A DNA stretch of 64,000 nt from Mesorhizobium sp. B2-4-3. Its GTDB lineage: Bacteria > Pseudomonadota > Alphaproteobacteria > Rhizobiales > Rhizobiaceae. A model generated the notes under the pieces. The model searched no databases. It was not told where the DNA came from and saw only the letters and a list, made by a program, of their open reading frames with translations. Location of the stretch: the NCBI RefSeq assembly GCF_006442815.1, contig NZ_VFVL01000031.1, positions 1 to 64,000 of the forward strand, given 5' to 3'. This document shows, one piece after another, positions 41,664 to 53,943 of this stretch (its first letter is position 1; each line of letters begins with the position of its first letter). A program made the translations under genes and the position numbers.

Positions 41664-42722
41664 TTACATGCCGGAGTAGAGCGGCTTGCCGCTCGCGTCG
41701 ACGATGTCCTTGCCCCACATTTCCTCGACGCTCTTCACGACAGCGTCGGGCATCGGAACGTAGTCCAGGCCGGCGGCCAGCTCGTCGCCCTTGGCATAGG
41801 ACCAGGCGAAGAACTTGAGCGCTTCGGTCGTGGCCGCAGTGTCGTCGGGCTTCTTGTAGACGAGGATCCAGGTGGCGGAGGTCATCGGCCAGGATTCAGC
41901 GCCGGCCTGGTTGGCCAGGATGACGCCGTAGCCCGGCTGCGAGCTCCAGTCGGCACTAGCCGCGGCGGCCGAAAAGGCGGCGGCGGTCGGCTCGACCTTC
42001 TTGCCGTCCTTGTTGATCAAGTCGGTGTAGGTCAGCTTGTTCTGCTTGGCATAGGCGTATTCGACATAGCCGATTGCGCCACCGGTCTGCGACACGTTGT
42101 TGGCGACGCCTTCATTGCCCTTGGCGCCGATGCCCACCGGCCACTCGAGCGCGGTGTTAACACCGACCTTCGACTTCCAGTCGGCGCTGACGTCGGCCAG
42201 GTAGTAGCTGAAGTTGAACGTGGTGCCCGAGCCGTCCGAACGGTGCACGACGGCGATCGCCTGGTCGGGCAGCTTGGCGTCGGGGTTGAGCTTCTTGATC
42301 GCTTCGTCGTTCCAGTTGGTGATCTTGCCGGCGAAGATGTCGGCCAGCGTCGGACCGTCGAGCACCAGTTCGCCCGGCTTGATGCCTTCGAGGTTGACGA
42401 CCGGAACAATGCCGCCCATCACCATCGGGAACTGCGCGAGCCCGGTGGAGTCGAGATCCTCGCCCTTCAGCGGCGCGTCGGATGCGCCGAAGGTGACGGT
42501 CTTGGCCTTGATCTGCTTGATGCCGCCGCCGGAGCCGATCGACTGGTAGTTGAGACCGATGCCGGTCTCCTTCTTGTAGGCGTCGGCCCACTTCGCATAG
42601 ATCGGGTAGGGGAAGGTGGCGCCGGCGCCGGAAATGTCGGCTGCCATCGCGGCGGAGATGCTAAGGGTAGATGCCGCAGCCATTGCAATCGCAACGGCCG
42701 CCGAGCGGATGAAATGTCTCAT
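41664..42722 (-). CDS. pstS: Phosphate-binding protein PstS
   Basis: A 352-aa secreted protein with a signal peptide (RHFIRSAAVAIAMAAASTLSISAAMAA) and the mature start ADISGAGATFPYPIY. It has the phosphate-binding GSGGGIKQIKA and VVHRSDGSGTTFNF loops characteristic of PstS. It is the first gene of the operon, 77 bp downstream of a three-unit Pho box. Confidence 0.95.
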   Translation of the reverse strand: MRHFIRSAAVAIAMAAASTLSISAAMAADISGAGATFPYPIYAKWADAYKKETGIGLNYQSIGSGGGIKQIKAKTVTFGASDAPLKGEDLDSTGLAQFPMVMGGIVPVVNLEGIKPGELVLDGPTLADIFAGKITNWNDEAIKKLNPDAKLPDQAIAVVHRSDGSGTTFNFSYYLADVSADWKSKVGVNTALEWPVGIGAKGNEGVANNVSQTGGAIGYVEYAYAKQNKLTYTDLINKDGKKVEPTAAAFSAAAASADWSSQPGYGVILANQAGAESWPMTSATWILVYKKPDDTAATTEALKFFAWSYAKGDELAAGLDYVPMPDAVVKSVEEMWGKDIVDASGKPLYSGM

Positions 42723-42799
42723 GTGGCCTGCTCCTGTTCGGAAGATGGTCTTTCGGCACCCGTTCTATCGGCGCCCGGTCAGCGCAATAGCCCTCGATT

Positions 42800-42828
42800 A
42801 TTACAGTCGCATGACAGTTTCGTGTCAG
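42800..42828 (-). promoter_or_regulatory. Pho box upstream of pstS (three half-sites)
   Basis: On the minus strand CTGACAC-N4-CTGTCAT-N4-CTGTAAT is a tandem series of PhoB half-sites with the 11-bp period required for PhoB. The middle unit is a perfect match to CTGTCAT. Confidence 0.88.
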
Positions 42829-42940
42829 CCCGGTAACGCCTGGACGGGGATGCTCGGAAGGGTCAGCCGCAGCCTCGAAGGGCCGGCCGGAGTTTGCCGC
42901 GGAAATCAGCAACTTGTCTGACTTTTGAAACAAAATTTAT

Positions 42941-42967
42941 CCCGGCGGCCGGATGACGGCCGCCGGG
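42941..42967 (-). terminator. Terminator for the hybrid kinase transcript
   Basis: CCCGGCGGCCG/CGGCCGCCGGG is a perfect 11-bp stem with 5-nt loop. On the minus strand it is followed by ATAAATTTTGTTT. It separates the hybrid kinase gene from the pstS promoter. Nothing else recognisable lies in 42968-43215. Confidence 0.75.
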
Positions 42968-43215
42968 AAATAAAAGCCGGACGAGAGTGCGTTGCCTGTA
43001 AGCCAGAGCGGATCATGGCCTGGCCATCGCCGAAAACAGGGTCCGTTGGGGTAGAGTCGACGCTGTTTCTTGTTGGCGGTCGCTGCTCCCGCCCGTAACC
43101 GAAGAGCGGAATCAATGTCGTGATTGTCCGAGCTTGGCGTTTGCTTTGGTATGGTGCGATCGCACCATACGCATACGTCAGCGTCTTGCCGCCGTCCTGC
43201 CCGCCAAATTCGTTT

Positions 43216-46572
<3,357 letters not shown>

Positions 46573-46771
46573 TCCTACCCCCAAGGCCGAACCGTGCCGG
46601 TCCGTCGGCGGAATGTGCCCGACAAGCATTAACGATCCGCTAACCATAATGATTGCAACCGCCTGCCGCCCAGTGCCGTTGAGCCAGATTCCGATCGAGG
46701 CGCCGGCTGCGGTAATCCGCCCGTTGGCGATCATGGCAACAACGCATTATAAGGTGCCTGAGGTGTTGCTA

Positions 46772-47119
46772 ATGTTTGGTCGAATCGCGGCTTTCGTCCT
46801 GTGCCCTGCGCTGCTTGCAGCGAGCGGCTGCGTGCGCAGCGACGACGGCACGGTGATCGTTCCAAGCCGGATGGATGTCAGGCGTGTCTGGGACGAGGCG
46901 CCACCGGGAACGACAGCGTCGCGGCAGATCGCATCGGACGTCTTTCCTCTGCCGCCGGGCGCGCCGCCCGGCCCCGCTGTCCGGCGCTATCCCGGGCGCG
47001 CTTCGATGGCGCCATCCCTGAACCGGGACCTACCGGACGAGTCTTCCGGCGAGCAGAGACCCCTCGCCTGCAGGAATGTCGGCGAGAACGGCAGGCGCTA
47101 CCGGGTCGTCTGCGAATAA
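46772..47119 (+). CDS. Small lipoprotein of unknown function
   Basis: From ATG 46772 the protein is 115 aa with a signal peptide (GRIAAFVLCPALLAASGC) and a lipobox ASGC; the cysteine near residue 20 would be lipidated. The mature part is proline- and arginine-rich and ends CRNVGENGRRYRVVCE with a cysteine pair. The long frame upstream to 46370 is antisense to the kinase gene. Unrecognised family; small outer-membrane or periplasmic lipoprotein is inferred. Confidence 0.6.
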   Translation: MFGRIAAFVLCPALLAASGCVRSDDGTVIVPSRMDVRRVWDEAPPGTTASRQIASDVFPLPPGAPPGPAVRRYPGRASMAPSLNRDLPDESSGEQRPLACRNVGENGRRYRVVCE

Positions 47120-47174
47120 TGTTGCCTGGTCAAAACGGCCAGACGGCCCTGCCGCGGCAGGGGCGATGGCCCGA

Positions 47175-48095
47175 TCAATTCGCGGGGAAGAAGGCCGGCC
47201 CGACCACGCGCACCGGCTTTGCATCTGCCGGGACGAGCGCCTCGGGCTGCACGATCGAACTGATCGCATCCGCTCCCGCGCCCTGAGCGCTGCTCGATGG
47301 AATCTCCGAGACCGTACCCATGTCCGGCCTTGATGTCGGCAGGGGAATGATGGCGTTTTCCATGTTGCGCGGCGTCACCGTGCGCGCCCTGAGCTCGGCC
47401 ACCCGCTGGGAGTAGCGCTTGAGGTCGCAGGCCTTGAACTCGGCGGCATCGCGATAGCGGAAGGCGGTTGGGAGTTCGGTATAGGGCTTGCGCGTCTCGA
47501 CCGCGACCATCTGGTCGGTCTCGAGGCTCGGATCGCTCAGCGTATAGAGATCGACACCCGCATCGTCGCAGATGTAGCGGCATTGATCGACCGTATCCTT
47601 GGGGTCCCCGCCTCGCGCGAATTGCGAATTCGGCGCAGGGAAGAAATAACCGTCCGAGAGGCGAACGCAAAACAGCATCGCATTCCCGCCATATGCCGGG
47701 GTGAAAGCCTCCGTGTTGGACGCCTGCTGCCGCCTGGGAGCCTCCTGACAGCCAAGCGCTACGTATCTCGCCTGCAACCCGGAGGAGTCGCGGCCGGAAT
47801 TGCCGATGCCGGCGATCCGGCGCTGCACCTCGGTCCGATTCCGGGCAAGATCCGCGCAGGCATTGAAGAAGCCCCCGGCGGCGCTGCTGGCGCTGCAGCG
47901 GCGCTGCCTCTCCAGCCCCTGGATCGCGGCGAGCTGGCGCCGCAGTTGCGCAAGCTCGGGGCTCGCCGCGTCGCGACCGCCGGACAGCATCTGGCTTCTC
48001 AGCGCCGAGCAAGAATCAGCATAAGAAACCTGCGTCATCGCCAAGATCGCCATGACCACCAGCAATGATATCTTAAGAAATCGCAACCTCGCCAT
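47175..48095 (-). CDS. DUF2865 secreted protein
   Basis: The 306-aa protein has a signal peptide (LRFLKISLLVVMAILAMTQVSYA). The mature part has CSALRSQMLSG, a coiled-coil AQLRRQLAAIQ segment, and GNAMLFCVRLSDGYFFP with CRYICDDAGVDLYTLSDPS, the cysteine-rich core of DUF2865. Such proteins are restricted to Hyphomicrobiales and relatives; function is unknown, probably periplasmic. The gene stands alone between convergent neighbours. Confidence 0.8.
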   Translation of the reverse strand: MARLRFLKISLLVVMAILAMTQVSYADSCSALRSQMLSGGRDAASPELAQLRRQLAAIQGLERQRRCSASSAAGGFFNACADLARNRTEVQRRIAGIGNSGRDSSGLQARYVALGCQEAPRRQQASNTEAFTPAYGGNAMLFCVRLSDGYFFPAPNSQFARGGDPKDTVDQCRYICDDAGVDLYTLSDPSLETDQMVAVETRKPYTELPTAFRYRDAAEFKACDLKRYSQRVAELRARTVTPRNMENAIIPLPTSRPDMGTVSEIPSSSAQGAGADAISSIVQPEALVPADAKPVRVVGPAFFPAN

Positions 48096-48377
48096 CGGGT
48101 GCCACCCCTGTTCGAAGACTTAACTGACGGCTAATTGAGCAATAACTCATAGACATGAAGGTTAGCCGGAAACTCACCTATACGATCTAAGTGTTACGCT
48201 CAGTCTTGTGAAGCGAATATTACGCTTTCATTTCAAGATTGAGACAGTAGCCGAAAAACCATTTTCAGGTCCGTAAAAGCCGGGCCGCTGCGCGATCACG
48301 GACTGCTGATGAAACTTTGACCGGCGATAAACGTTGTTGGCGTTGATGTGAGCCGCGCAGTGCAGAGGAGACTGAAG

Positions 48378-48596
48378 ATGTCCATTCACTTCACCGTCTC
48401 TGGCTTGACCAGGAACCTGATCCATTCGCTTGGGCTGGATCATGAGCAGGCGCCGAGACCCCTTACCCCCGAACAAAGCCTTCTGCTGGATTGCTACCTG
48501 GCCGGGCAGATCCCGGACTCCGCCTGGAACGATTACGTCTTCGAGATGCCGGAATTGGAAAAGCACGCCCAGGTCAGGCGCGCGCGGTTGACCTGA
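48378..48596 (+). CDS. Small conserved hypothetical protein
   Basis: A 72-aa soluble protein behind a GAGGAG site. It contains HFTVSGLTRNLIHSLGLDHE and the motif EQSLLLDCYLAGQIPDSAWNDYV. No transmembrane helix. The composition matches the neighbouring coding regions and the start is clear, so it is probably real. Function unknown. The 282-bp stretch before it (48096-48377) is AT-rich by local standards and holds no other gene. Confidence 0.6.
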   Translation: MSIHFTVSGLTRNLIHSLGLDHEQAPRPLTPEQSLLLDCYLAGQIPDSAWNDYVFEMPELEKHAQVRRARLT

Positions 48597-48626
48597 CAGC
48601 AATCCCGGGAAGTGCCGCACGGTTGA

Positions 48627-48706
48627 AGCATGTCTCCCGAAAGTGGGAACCGGTTTCGGGATAAAGACATGCGTAAAATCAAGAGCCTAAAGCGCATGGA
48701 GCAAAT
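48627..48706 (+). repeat. Short palindromic intergenic repeat G
   Basis: CATGTC...CCGAAA and its inverse TTTCGGG...GACATG form a hairpin, followed by GCGTAAAATCAAGAGCCTAAAGCGCATGGAGC, a common form in rhizobial genomes. One copy in the window. Confidence 0.6.
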
Positions 48707-48768
48707 CTGGAAGATCGCGACGCGCTTTAAGCTCGGCGCTCGCCGTGGCCTTCCGTTCACGCCTCCGT

Positions 48769-49140
48769 CTATTTCTTCGGCGAGTTGAACTGCAGCGTGA
48801 AGACGTTTCCGGCAACGCCTTGCGCCAGCGACGGCGAAAAGCTGAGCGGCAGACAGTCCTGCATGGCCTTGGTCGCCGCATCGACATAGGCCTTGCGCGC
48901 CTTGTCGTCGCCGCCGACATGAATAGCGGTCGTCCTCGGCGGCCCGATCAGCGTGCCGTCGCGTTTGAAGCTGAAGCTGAGCGTGACCGAGGAATTGTCG
49001 GAATTGGCCGGCGGTGTCCAGCAGGCGAGCAAGGCGGCGCCAACCTCGTTCATGCTGTTGAGCGGCGCGGGTTCGGCCGTGATGGTGGCGCTCGCCAGGA
49101 GCGCACCCGCGATTGCCGGAAGTTTCACCATTCTTGTCAT
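48769..49140 (-). CDS. Hypothetical exported protein (TonB/TolA C-terminal-like)
   Basis: From ATG 49140 (GAGGA upstream) the protein is 123 aa with a signal-like N terminus (VKLPAIAGALLASATITAEP). The mature part, VGAALLACWTPP to LQFNSPKK, alternates beta-strand patterns such as VTLSFSFKRDGTL that resemble TolA/TonB C-terminal folds in length and order, without a diagnostic motif. The frame from 49356 is longer but its first 72 residues run through the upstream intergenic DNA. Confidence 0.55.
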   Translation of the reverse strand: MTRMVKLPAIAGALLASATITAEPAPLNSMNEVGAALLACWTPPANSDNSSVTLSFSFKRDGTLIGPPRTTAIHVGGDDKARKAYVDAATKAMQDCLPLSFSPSLAQGVAGNVFTLQFNSPKK

Positions 49141-49426
49141 CGCCGTCCTCGTCGCTTCATTGCCCGGCTCGCCCGTGTCAACCGAGTATAATGGTAGGAT
49201 CAGCCACGCCGATGACAATAGGATTTCAACCGGTCTGGCACCGGAGAAATCATCCTGTCGTGATTGGCGTGGGAGCGAGGCGATACAACCGCCGGAAAAG
49301 CAAAAGGCCGGCGCTGAGCCGACCTTTCCCTTCGCCTCCGCTTCGCGCCAGTACATCCGTGGTCGCGGCGAGGACTGCGACCAGTAGACAGGCCTTAGGT
49401 AAACGAAACCTTAACCCAAGCGACTG

Positions 49427-50266
49427 CTACGCCCCGGCTTGCGATTTCACATGCGCGATGTAGCCGCGCACGTCGCCGGCCGGTTCCGCATAAGCCTTGC
49501 CGAGCTTCTTCTCCAGCGCCACCATGTACTCCTTCGCCCATTTGGGCAGCGCGTAGTCGATGACCGCCAGGAATTCGAGCGTTGCCGCCAGCCTTATATC
49601 GGCGATCGACGGGTGGTTGCCGCCGATGAACGGTTTGCCGTCGCGAAAGAAGGAATGAAACACCTCGAGCGGCTCCGCGATCGCAGCCATCGCCGCCTTC
49701 TGCGCTTCCGATTTCTTGTCGGGATGGGCGTCGCTATGGCCGACCTCGCCGGCATATTGCGGGAAGCTGAGCGCCGGATATGTCGCGCGCGCGACATAGG
49801 GATAAAGCGTGCCGACCAGATAGAACATGGCGCTGTCGATCATCGCCCGCTTGGCCGGCGCCTTCGGATAGAACTTATCCAGCCCGTGCTTGTTGGCGAG
49901 ATACTGCATGATGGCGCAGCTTTCCCACAGCACGCCGCGCGGCAGGCCCTTGTCCTCGATCATCGGCGTCAGATGCGCCGGATTGCGCGCCAGGAACTCG
50001 GGCGAGCGCGTATGGCCCCAGGCATCGGTCTCCGTCGGATCGAGCCCGGCCGCGCGCGCGAACACCCGCACCGTCATGTTGTTGACGCTCGGCCTCAGCA
50101 TGCTGAGTTTTATGCCGGGCTTCTTGGCCGGCTTCGCCTTGGGTGCCGCTTTTGCCGCCGGCTTTGACGCGGCCTTGGCCGAAGCTTTGGCGGCCGGCCT
50201 GGCCGCCGCTTTCGGCGCCGCCTTGGCTGCGGGTTTCTTTGCACTCTTCGCTGCAGCTTTTGCCAT
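49427..50266 (-). CDS. Glutathione S-transferase-like protein with histone-H1-like basic tail
   Basis: The 279-aa protein starts with about 49 residues made almost only of alanine, lysine and proline (KAAAKSAKKPAAKAAPKAAA, then KPAAKAAPKAKPAKKPG). A GST fold follows: IKLSMLRPSVNNMTVRVFARAAG is the thioredoxin-like domain start, LTPMIEDKGLPRGVLWESCAIMQYL carries the ESCAI glutathione motif, and the helical domain ends FIGGNHPSIADIRLAATLEF. The tail is the kind that binds nucleic acid. GST fusions with such a tail are not a standard architecture. Confidence 0.88.
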   Translation of the reverse strand: MAKAAAKSAKKPAAKAAPKAAARPAAKASAKAASKPAAKAAPKAKPAKKPGIKLSMLRPSVNNMTVRVFARAAGLDPTETDAWGHTRSPEFLARNPAHLTPMIEDKGLPRGVLWESCAIMQYLANKHGLDKFYPKAPAKRAMIDSAMFYLVGTLYPYVARATYPALSFPQYAGEVGHSDAHPDKKSEAQKAAMAAIAEPLEVFHSFFRDGKPFIGGNHPSIADIRLAATLEFLAVIDYALPKWAKEYMVALEKKLGKAYAEPAGDVRGYIAHVKSQAGA

Positions 50267-50288
50267 GTCGGTCCTCCCTCTGACCCGG

Positions 50289-50870
50289 TTAATAAGGATT
50301 TTTAGCCGCCCTGTTTTCCGACAGGGTTTCGCGTGACCGCTCGACCAGCGCCTGAATGGCGTCGGCCAAATGCAGTTCGGCGATGTTGTAGTCGCCGCGC
50401 GCCACGCGGATCTTGTGCGCCTCCATCAACACGTCTGCATGGGTGAAGCCGGCCGGCGCTTCGAAGCGGTAGGAAGCAAGCTCGATCAACAGCCCCAGCG
50501 GATCCTCGAAATAGATCGAATCCATGAAGCCGCGATCCTTGACGCCGCTGTGCTTGATGCCGCGCTCGTCGAGCCGCGCGACAGCCTGCAGGAAGGTGAC
50601 CCGCGACACCGAGAACGCGATGTGATGGACACAGCCGATATCGGTCGGTGTCCGCCGCTTGACCGGGGCCCGGCTCTCGTCGGTGAAAACGGTGATCAGA
50701 CGCCCGTCGCCCGGATCGAAGTAGAGATGGCTTTCGCTCGGCTTGTCGAGATTGGGCTGCTCGAAGATGAAAGGCATGCCGAGCACGCCCTCCCAGAAGT
50801 CGATCGAGGTCTGGCGCCCGGCACCGACCAGCGTGATGTGATGAACGCCTTGCGACTGCAGCTTCCGCAT
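50289..50870 (-). CDS. VOC-family (glyoxalase/dioxygenase-like) protein
   Basis: The 193-aa protein has a two-module vicinal oxygen chelate fold: GVHHITLVGAG (metal histidine) and YFDPGDGRLITVFTD, then GCVHHIAFSVSR and FEDPLGLLIELASYRF with a glutamate ligand. Short for a ring-cleaving dioxygenase. It lies 22 bp upstream of the GST gene, consistent with co-transcription and a detoxification role. Confidence 0.8.
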   Translation of the reverse strand: MRKLQSQGVHHITLVGAGRQTSIDFWEGVLGMPFIFEQPNLDKPSESHLYFDPGDGRLITVFTDESRAPVKRRTPTDIGCVHHIAFSVSRVTFLQAVARLDERGIKHSGVKDRGFMDSIYFEDPLGLLIELASYRFEAPAGFTHADVLMEAHKIRVARGDYNIAELHLADAIQALVERSRETLSENRAAKNPY

Positions 50871-51116
50871 TGGCTCCTCCCCGCCTGCACTTGCGCCTTA
50901 CCGGTTTCCATGTGCCTGGCCGCGCTTCGATGAGCCTCGGCCCGCGACCACCGCCCGGTTCTCGTTGCGCTCCGCATTCCGCATCCTGTCGGATCGCGGC
51001 CGGAGCGTCGATGAGGGGATGCTAATTCAATCCGGGACGCTGCGCCAGAAGCAGCGACACCTCTACGAAGGTCATGGCCCAACGGCGGCGAAAGTCGTCG
51101 CGCTGGCGCAGGTCCG

Positions 51117-51542
51117 TCAGGTCAGGATCCAGGCCACGGTCCTGCCGGTATCGGCCGGAACACCTCCGATCCCGGCGGATAGGTGGGGCGAGATGGCACC
51201 CAGGGGCACTTCCAGGATGTGCGCGATTGCCTTGAGGGTCTTGGTCGAGGCGGTCTTTCCGGAGCGCTCTATCTGCGACAGCATGCTCGGGGTTATTCCG
51301 GCTTGGGCGGCGAGTTGCCTTCCGCTCAGGCCGCGCAGGATCCTGACGGCGCGAACCGGGTTCTCGCCGGCGGCGATCCTGTCGAGGACGCGCTTGGGCA
51401 AAGGACTGTGGGGAGCAGGCTCGTCAAGCTCGCTCACACCCGCCATCGCGGTCCGCTTGAGTATGCGGAACTGGGATTCCGGCAGCACGACCATGCGCTC
51501 TTTCGAGCCTGGGTGCTTGATGAATTGGACGTTTAGCTTCAT
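51117..51542 (-). CDS. HTH-type (XRE) regulator, antitoxin-like
   Basis: The 141-aa protein joins an N-terminal region with MVVLPESQFRIL, as in RelB/Phd-like domains, to an XRE helix-turn-helix with LRGLSGRQLAAQAGITPSMLSQIERSGKTASTKTLKAIA (about 70-108). This architecture is common in orphan antitoxin-like regulators. No toxin gene is next to it. The 246-bp stretch 50871-51116 holds no gene I can support. Confidence 0.75.
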   Translation of the reverse strand: MKLNVQFIKHPGSKERMVVLPESQFRILKRTAMAGVSELDEPAPHSPLPKRVLDRIAAGENPVRAVRILRGLSGRQLAAQAGITPSMLSQIERSGKTASTKTLKAIAHILEVPLGAISPHLSAGIGGVPADTGRTVAWILT

Positions 51543-51597
51543 GGCGGCGACCAGCGTTCGGGTTTGGCTTGCTGCGCGGCTCGAGACGGAGCCTGGA

Positions 51598-51747
51598 TTA
51601 CCTGAAAATAAAAAGCACGAAGATCAGAAATGAGATCGACAGGATCGCGGCTACGGACAGAAGCGCCAATATCTGAAAGCTGATCGGCAACTGCCGAAAC
51701 CGTCTCCACGTCCACGGTTCCTTTTCCCAGTGCTGAAATCGTGGCAA
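51598..51747 (-). CDS. Candidate small membrane protein (49 aa)
   Basis: Starting at TTG 51747 behind AAGGGAGC, this reading frame encodes a basic N terminus (FQHWEKEPWTWRRFRQLP) and one strong transmembrane helix (ISFQILALLSVAAILSISFL, then IFVLFIF). It stops before the regulator gene. The combination of ribosome site, basic flank and helix is the only support, and the overlapping frame 51539-51793 is an alternative reading with no helix. Confidence 0.35.
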   Translation of the reverse strand: MPRFQHWEKEPWTWRRFRQLPISFQILALLSVAAILSISFLIFVLFIFR

Positions 51748-51866
51748 CCCCGGCTCCCTTGGTCTGAGCCCATCGTGCCGGCGAACCGGACAAAGATCAT
51801 CGTTTCAAACCACGTCGACAGGTTGCCGATGTCGACGACCTTCGATCTAGCCTCTTTGGCCGGAAC

Positions 51867-51914
51867 GTGACATCTGTCGAAAGTCAGGGGCGATGATGAC
51901 GAAAGTCATATTCG
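51867..51914 (+). promoter_or_regulatory. Double-dyad element upstream of the two-component pair
   Basis: Two dyads TGTCGAAAGTCA (51875-51886) and TGACGAAAGTCA (51897-51908) lie two helical turns apart, followed by TATTCG. The 48-bp element recurs at 55747-55794 with 38 of 48 positions the same. It is likely a site for the response regulator encoded next to it. Confidence 0.6.
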
Positions 51915-51981
51915 TTTGCGGCCGGTTCGGGCTTACGTCAAAGTGGACTGCCGCGCCCTGCGGCTGTTTTTGCGAGAACGA

Positions 51982-53070
51982 ATGATCGATATCGGCACGG
52001 AATTACTGCCGGCCGCGCAAGCGGAAGTTATCGGGCTTGCTGTTTTGCGGGCCGACAGGACAGTTCAGCAAAAAGTGGGGCGCTTGGTCGAGTGGCTCCC
52101 CGCCCTTGGAGCGGACTGCTGCCAGTGCACGCTCCTGGTCGGGATGGAGGCCGAGATGGCGGCCTTGTCCGAGGGACGCCGCGATCTGATCGCCTTGTCG
52201 GGCGTGCGGGCCGAATTGCCGGGGCTGGACCGCCCCGTCACCGCGGTCATCCTGTGGAATGGCGATCGATCGCACTACGTCGTGATCGCGATGCCCGACT
52301 TCACGGCGCGCCAGGCCGAGATCATGTTCGAAAGCGAACGGCGCGCCCGACGCTTGATGGAGCAGCAGCTCGAAGCCGCCAATTCCGAGGTGCGCTTCGC
52401 CTCGCTCGCCCGCACGCGCCTTCGCCTGGCGCGCGACCTCCACGACACGCTCGTGCATTCGATCATCGCGTTGCTGACGCAAATCCGGCTGACGCGGCAT
52501 TTCCTGGCGACCGATCCAGCCCGTGTTTCGGATGGGCTCGCAATTGCCGAGGAAGCCGCGATAACCGGCTTGGCGCGGGCGCGCGACGCCATCGCCCGGC
52601 TCAGGATGCCCGACGACCTCGAACCGGGTTCGGATGTCGAGAAGATGCTGTCGGACTTTGCGCAGCAGACCGGTGTCGAGGTCTCCACGCAAATCGATGA
52701 CGGAGCCCGCCCCGGGCTGCAGGATCACGAGACGACGATTCGGCGCATCGTCGGCGAAGCGTTGCGCAACATCGAGGCGCATGCCAAGGCGCGACGGGTT
52801 CGGTTCGACGCGGTCGTGGAAAGAACCGAAGCCGGCGCAAGACTCATTGTCGATGTCCGCGACGACGGACGCGGCTTCGACGGGACCGTCCCCAAACAGG
52901 GACATTTCGGGCTGATTGGAATGGCCGAATTCGCCGAGCTCGCGGGGGGACAATGCGCGGTGGAAAGCGCGCCGGGGGCGGGCACGCTGGTTCGGACATC
53001 CCTTCCCCTGACCGTGTCGGCAACGAACGACCGGTCCGGCGCCGTGGTGCGTAGAAAGTTGGAGGTGTAG
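51982..53070 (+). CDS. NarL-type sensor histidine kinase (HisKA_3)
   Basis: From ATG 51982 the protein is 362 aa, with a 130-residue soluble sensor, then LARDLHDTLVHSIIALLTQI (dimerisation box with phospho-histidine) and an ATPase domain with VGEALRNIEAHA, DVRDDGRGFDG and HFGLIGMAEFAELAGG. No transmembrane helix, so it senses a cytosolic signal. An alternative start TTG 51916 overlaps the operator region and has a weak ribosome site. It is co-transcribed with the response regulator 4 bp downstream. Confidence 0.88.
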   Translation: MIDIGTELLPAAQAEVIGLAVLRADRTVQQKVGRLVEWLPALGADCCQCTLLVGMEAEMAALSEGRRDLIALSGVRAELPGLDRPVTAVILWNGDRSHYVVIAMPDFTARQAEIMFESERRARRLMEQQLEAANSEVRFASLARTRLRLARDLHDTLVHSIIALLTQIRLTRHFLATDPARVSDGLAIAEEAAITGLARARDAIARLRMPDDLEPGSDVEKMLSDFAQQTGVEVSTQIDDGARPGLQDHETTIRRIVGEALRNIEAHAKARRVRFDAVVERTEAGARLIVDVRDDGRGFDGTVPKQGHFGLIGMAEFAELAGGQCAVESAPGAGTLVRTSLPLTVSATNDRSGAVVRRKLEV

Positions 53071-53074
53071 CAAG

Positions 53075-53740
53075 ATGACCGATCCGCGCCTGAAATCCGA
53101 AAGGATACGCGTGCTGATCGCCGAGGATCAGACATTGATCCGGGAAGGTCTTGCCACGCTGCTTGCCCAGCAAAACGACGATTTCGAAATTGTCGGCGCC
53201 GCGGCCGACGGCGAGCAGGCGATCGAGTTCGCGCGCCGGTACCGTCCGAACGTCGTCCTGATGGATCTGCAAATGCCGCGCGCCGACGGCGTCACGGCAA
53301 CCCAGCGTATCCTGCGCGAATTTCCGGGAACCGGCATCGTGGTCCTGACCACGTTCGAGACCAACGACCTGATTTTCGAAGCTGTCAGCGCCGGAGCCAA
53401 GGCATATCTGCTGAAGGACTCCAGGATCGACGAGATCGCCACGACGATCCGGACCGTGGCGAACGGCCAATCCGCGCTTTCACCCGGTGTCGCCGCGAAA
53501 ATTCTCGAGGAATTCAAGCGATTGCGTCCGCGCCACGCCCCGGCGAGCGCGCCGTTGCGTGGCGACCTCACCGCGCGCGAGAACGAAATCCTCAAACTGA
53601 TCGTCGAAGGCAAGAGCAATGGCGAAATCGGCGCCCAACTGCATTTGGCCGAGGGTACGATAAAGAACTACGTCAGCACGATCCTGGAGAAGTGCGGAGC
53701 CAAGAACCGGACCGAGCTGGCCATAAAAACGATAGGCTGA
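53075..53740 (+). CDS. NarL/FixJ-family response regulator
   Basis: The 221-aa protein has a receiver with VLIAEDQTLIREGL, phospho-aspartate in VVLMDLQMPRADG and AYLLKDSRIDEIATTI, then a LuxR-type HTH with LTARENEILKLIVEGKSNGEIGAQLHLAEGTIKNYVSTIL. The kinase stop and this start are 4 bp apart with GGAGG between. It is the likely ligand of the 51867 and 55747 double-dyad elements. Confidence 0.92.
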   Translation: MTDPRLKSERIRVLIAEDQTLIREGLATLLAQQNDDFEIVGAAADGEQAIEFARRYRPNVVLMDLQMPRADGVTATQRILREFPGTGIVVLTTFETNDLIFEAVSAGAKAYLLKDSRIDEIATTIRTVANGQSALSPGVAAKILEEFKRLRPRHAPASAPLRGDLTARENEILKLIVEGKSNGEIGAQLHLAEGTIKNYVSTILEKCGAKNRTELAIKTIG

Positions 53741-53943
53741 ACGACCTTCCGCAATGAATGCGCATCTGCGCGCGCCTGGGCTTCGTCACGCACCGGAACG
53801 ACGTGGCGATCGAACGCTCAAAAAAGGCCCGCGGCTTCGGGGTTGGGGGGAAAAGCCACGGGCAGTCTGGTTGCCTGAGTTCCCGCTCTTGGTGGCAGGT
53901 CGAGGGAGGCGCCGGTCGACGGGCTCGCTGCAGCTCTGAACGG

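Noticed and set aside
39851..41818. 655-codon open frame on the plus strand opposite pstA-pstC
   Set aside because: It is the antisense of two well-supported permease genes and has a random, D/R/E/H-rich composition.
51117..51542. Toxin-antitoxin pair
   Set aside because: The antitoxin-like regulator has no toxin-sized gene with toxin motifs on either side.
51539..51793. 84-codon minus-strand frame overlapping the regulator start
   Set aside because: No recognisable pattern; an alternative frame in the same DNA encodes a plausible membrane helix with a better ribosome site.
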